From: RGIG4140 sp045532865
Lineage (GTDB): Bacteria > Pseudomonadota > Alphaproteobacteria > CAAHEQ01 > UBA3637
Assembly (NCBI GenBank): GCA_045532865.1
Contig: JAZSGT010000022.1
Span: 1 to 24,202 of the forward strand
Direction: 5' to 3'
DNA: 24,202 nucleotides
The notes below the pieces were generated by a model, which worked only from the letters and a program-made list of their open reading frames with translations, was not told the DNA's origin and searched no databases. Positions 21,932-24,202 of the stretch are shown piece after piece. Positions within the stretch are counted from its first letter, which is position 1. Each line of letters opens with the position of its first letter. The translations under genes were made by a program, and so were the position numbers.

Positions 21932-21960
21932 TTGACGCGCTAATTTTTGTTTAGTATAAT
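21932..21960 (+). promoter_or_regulatory. Promoter of the ankyrin-repeat gene
   Basis: TTGACG (21932-21937), 17-bp spacer, TATAAT (21955-21960). Start expected near 21967, leader about 60 nt, with AAAGGAGG before the ATG at 22027. Confidence 0.8.
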
Positions 21961-22026
21961 ATAATTAATAGGTTGTATTTTGCTTAAAAAGCAAATAAAA
22001 TCAATGGATTTTTAAAGGAGGAACAC

Positions 22027-24202
22027 ATGCGTTATGGAGATTTAGCTACTCATCTTACAGGAATTGCGACGAATTGCAGGTTTATTTACCCAAGTGGTGA
22101 TCATCCTGGTGTTATCAATGAAGATAATTTGGGTTGCGAAGATTCGGTTTTAGGAGAAACTAAGGTTTATGATTTTGAACGTAAGCGATTAGGGTCTGCT
22201 GGTTTTCATTTGAAAAGTTGGTCTGACTTAACAGTTTCTGAACGAAAAGAATTAATGGATTATTTGAGCAGATTGGACCGTACTGATAGTGAAGTTGCTC
22301 TTGCTGTTGATTTGATTTTATACACCATGGGTGCGCCAGAGTATCGTGATCCAGATAGGGCTTCTCCGGGAAAATTAAATGATGAAAATACATTTGGAAC
22401 TTATAGTGATGAAAGTAAGGAGGCGGGCTATGCAAGAGCTTTTGAAGTATTAAAGGCTCAAGTTGATCAAGAAGCTCAATTGGATCCAAATCTTGAAGAC
22501 GAAAATGGTTGGACCGTCTTGATGACTGCAATTCAAACAGGGGATAATCAACGTGTTAAGGCTTTGTTAGAACGTGGTGCCAACGTGGGTGCAAAAACAA
22601 AAGCTCTGTATGAATTAAATGCCAATGGTACAGGTTTTGAGCGAGCATATGACGCGAAACATGGTACTTTAACCCCATTGATTATTGCTGTTCGGTTGGG
22701 TAATTTAGAAGCTGTCAATCTGCTTTTGCAACATGGAGCTGATGTTAATCAGCAAGATTCAACGAGAAAAACAGCCCTTAATTGGGTTGAGGAATGTATT
22801 GGAACTGCAAGAGATGAAAATTCAAAAAATAATTTTATCGCTATTCGTGAAGCTTTAAGAAATGGTGGTAGACAAGAAAATTTGATTGATGCTATTCGTT
22901 CTGGTGACTCTAGGCGAGTTGACGCATTGATAAAAAGCGGTGCTAATGTTAATGAACAAACAACTGAAAAATATGATGTTGTGAATGGTGAATTTGTGGT
23001 CTCAAATTCACAAAGTGCTACGACATTAACGCCTTTGATTTTGGCTGCACGTTATGGCAATAAAGGTATTGTTGAAAAACTTCTTGAAGCTGGGGCACAA
23101 GTTTCTCAAAAAGATTCTTCAGGGCGAACAGCTCTTGATTGGGTTAATGAACGGATAGCTAATGAAAGTGATCGTGAATTAAGGGATCTATTTGAGGGTA
23201 TTAAACTCGTTTTGATGGCTCGTTCTCAGCCAGCTCCAGTAAATGTTGATGATGCAGTTCGTCGCTTTTTGGAGGCTACACACGCAGGGCGAACAGCTGA
23301 AGCACTTGATATTCTTAACCAATATAAAGACAATTCATCTTTCTTAAATTGGAAAAATCAAGATAATGATCCTTTGTGGACAGATGTATTTTATTCAAAA
23401 CAATCTGAAGTTATTAAAGCTTTTGTTGCAACGAATGTTGATTTAACAGTTAAAGATTCAATCGGTCAAACACCAATGCATTATGCATTGTGTTATGATC
23501 AAGGTGATCTGCTTTCTGTTTTAAAAGACAAGGGTTTTGATATCAATGCAAGGGATAATGATCAGGAAACAGCCCTTCATCGCATTTATGTTGGAATGAC
23601 TTCTGTAGAAACCATTGAGCGCTTTATTGGGGCTGGAGCTGAAGTTAATCCAAAGAATAAAGATGGTTTTACACCATTGGATTTGGTTTATGCAAAATTG
23701 AATGCGATGGTTGTTGCTGATGGTGGTATTTCACCTGAAAACCTGGCAAAATTTAAGTCTTATATTGAGGTTTTGAGAAAGCATGGTGCAACAAATGAAA
23801 AAGTTCAGTTAAGTCCTGAAGCTCAAAAAGCGCTTGGTTTGACTGAGCCAGCTCCAGTAAATGTTGATGTTGCAGTTCGTCGCTTTTTGGATGCTGCATA
23901 CGAGGGGCGAACAGATGTAGCACTTAATATTCTTAACCAATATAAAGACAATCCAACTTTCTTAAATTGGAAAAATCAATATAATGATCCTTTGTGGGCA
24001 GATGTATTTTCTTCAAAACAATCTGAAGTTATTAAAGCTTTTGTTGCAACGAATGTTGATTTAACGGTTAAAGATTCAAGTGGTCAAACACCAATGCATT
24101 ATGCATTGTGTTATGATCAAGGTGATCTGCTTTCTGTTTTAAAAGACAAGGGTTTTGATATCAATGCAAGGGATAATGATCAGGAAACAGCCCTTCATCG
24201 CA
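22027..24202 (+). CDS. Ankyrin-repeat protein with large internal duplications (incomplete)
   Basis: The frame is open from the ATG at 22027 to the window end (725 codons and on); AAAGGAGG lies 6 nt upstream. There is no signal peptide. The N-terminal 150 residues are unassigned, with YGDLATHLTG and WSDLTVSERKELMDYL. Ankyrin repeats follow: WTVLMTAIQTGDNQRVKALLERGANV (162-187), LTPLIIAVRLGN (215-226), a second set at 285-370 with the same layout, then from 401 a different unit (PAPVNVDDAVRRFLE...) repeated once from 607. This unit has ankyrin motifs such as GQTPMHYALCYDQGDLL. Ankyrin proteins bind other proteins. In intracellular alphaproteobacteria they are often type IV secreted effectors, which the VirB2-like gene makes reasonable but does not prove. 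The gene continues past the window. Confidence 0.9.
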   Translation, partial: MRYGDLATHLTGIATNCRFIYPSGDHPGVINEDNLGCEDSVLGETKVYDFERKRLGSAGFHLKSWSDLTVSERKELMDYLSRLDRTDSEVALAVDLILYTMGAPEYRDPDRASPGKLNDENTFGTYSDESKEAGYARAFEVLKAQVDQEAQLDPNLEDENGWTVLMTAIQTGDNQRVKALLERGANVGAKTKALYELNANGTGFERAYDAKHGTLTPLIIAVRLGNLEAVNLLLQHGADVNQQDSTRKTALNWVEECIGTARDENSKNNFIAIREALRNGGRQENLIDAIRSGDSRRVDALIKSGANVNEQTTEKYDVVNGEFVVSNSQSATTLTPLILAARYGNKGIVEKLLEAGAQVSQKDSSGRTALDWVNERIANESDRELRDLFEGIKLVLMARSQPAPVNVDDAVRRFLEATHAGRTAEALDILNQYKDNSSFLNWKNQDNDPLWTDVFYSKQSEVIKAFVATNVDLTVKDSIGQTPMHYALCYDQGDLLSVLKDKGFDINARDNDQETALHRIYVGMTSVETIERFIGAGAEVNPKNKDGFTPLDLVYAKLNAMVVADGGISPENLAKFKSYIEVLRKHGATNEKVQLSPEAQKALGLTEPAPVNVDVAVRRFLDAAYEGRTDVALNILNQYKDNPTFLNWKNQYNDPLWADVFSSKQSEVIKAFVATNVDLTVKDSSGQTPMHYALCYDQGDLLSVLKDKGFDINARDNDQETALHR
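23228..24202 (+). repeat. Tandem duplication in the ankyrin gene, 618-bp period
   Basis: Copy 1 starts at 23228 and copy 2 at 23846, in frame (206 codons). Over the 357 bp of copy 2 that are visible I count about 17 substitutions and no gaps (about 95% identity). The last 120 bp, up to the window end, are identical. The duplication is recent and may have more copies beyond the window. Confidence 0.93.

Noticed and set aside
22160..22531. 123-codon minus-strand frame opposite the ankyrin gene
   Set aside because: It is the shadow of a long plus-strand frame with a strong promoter, ribosome site and repeats.

Overview
This window looks like a stretch of chromosome from an AT-rich, host-associated alphaproteobacterium. 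The best guess is an intracellular symbiont or parasite of the Rickettsiales/Holosporales kind. The EF-Ts and S2 sequences are alphaproteobacterial in type. There is a VirB2-type pilin, a long ankyrin-repeat protein without a signal peptide, and an arginine/agmatine gene set best known from Chlamydia. No taxon can be fixed without a database search. Most genes lie on the minus strand.

Layout. 1-533: 5' end of a UvrD/Rep-type helicase gene. 591-759: a bidirectional terminator, tRNA-Lys(UUU) and its promoter. 814-2160: a CNNM/CorC-family membrane protein. 2215-3367: three small single-helix membrane proteins. 3452-5983: four adjacent, divergent paralogues of a small four-helix membrane protein, read from one strong promoter. 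6370-7528: a plus-strand pair made of a PD-(D/E)XK nuclease-like protein and a 67-residue partner. 7933-9687: rpsB-tsf with promoter, intergenic hairpin and terminator. 10039-13284: a small basic protein, a secreted-looking protein with a phage-lysozyme-like motif, a GtrA-like membrane protein, an orphan VirB2-like pilin behind a consensus promoter, and part of a pair of unknown proteins (13042-13975). 14032-14319: a small Gly/Ser/Cys-rich peptide gene built from two 38-residue repeats. 14474-15043: queH. 15296-15466: a 56-residue orphan. 15628-16749: a lipoprotein with an internal duplication.

16799-21789 holds the most coherent system. It has an APC-family antiporter (AaxC/ArcD type), a pyruvoyl-dependent arginine decarboxylase (AaxB type), a small periplasmic protein, a UPF0104/MprF-flippase-type membrane protein and an OprB-family porin (AaxA type). 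Together these would import arginine through the outer membrane, exchange it for agmatine at the inner membrane and decarboxylate it in the cytoplasm. That gives proton consumption and depletion of host arginine, as in Chlamydia. A terminator hairpin between the decarboxylase and antiporter genes, and a 31-bp-spaced direct repeat over the decarboxylase promoter, suggest regulation.

22027-24202: an ankyrin-repeat gene with a consensus promoter that runs off the window. It contains a recent in-frame duplication with a 618-bp period and about 95% identity.

The parts most likely to be undescribed are the two-repeat Cys/Gly peptide gene, the four-paralogue membrane cluster and the lysozyme-like protein. 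All functions here come from reading the sequence by eye. No search, structure prediction or folding calculation was run.
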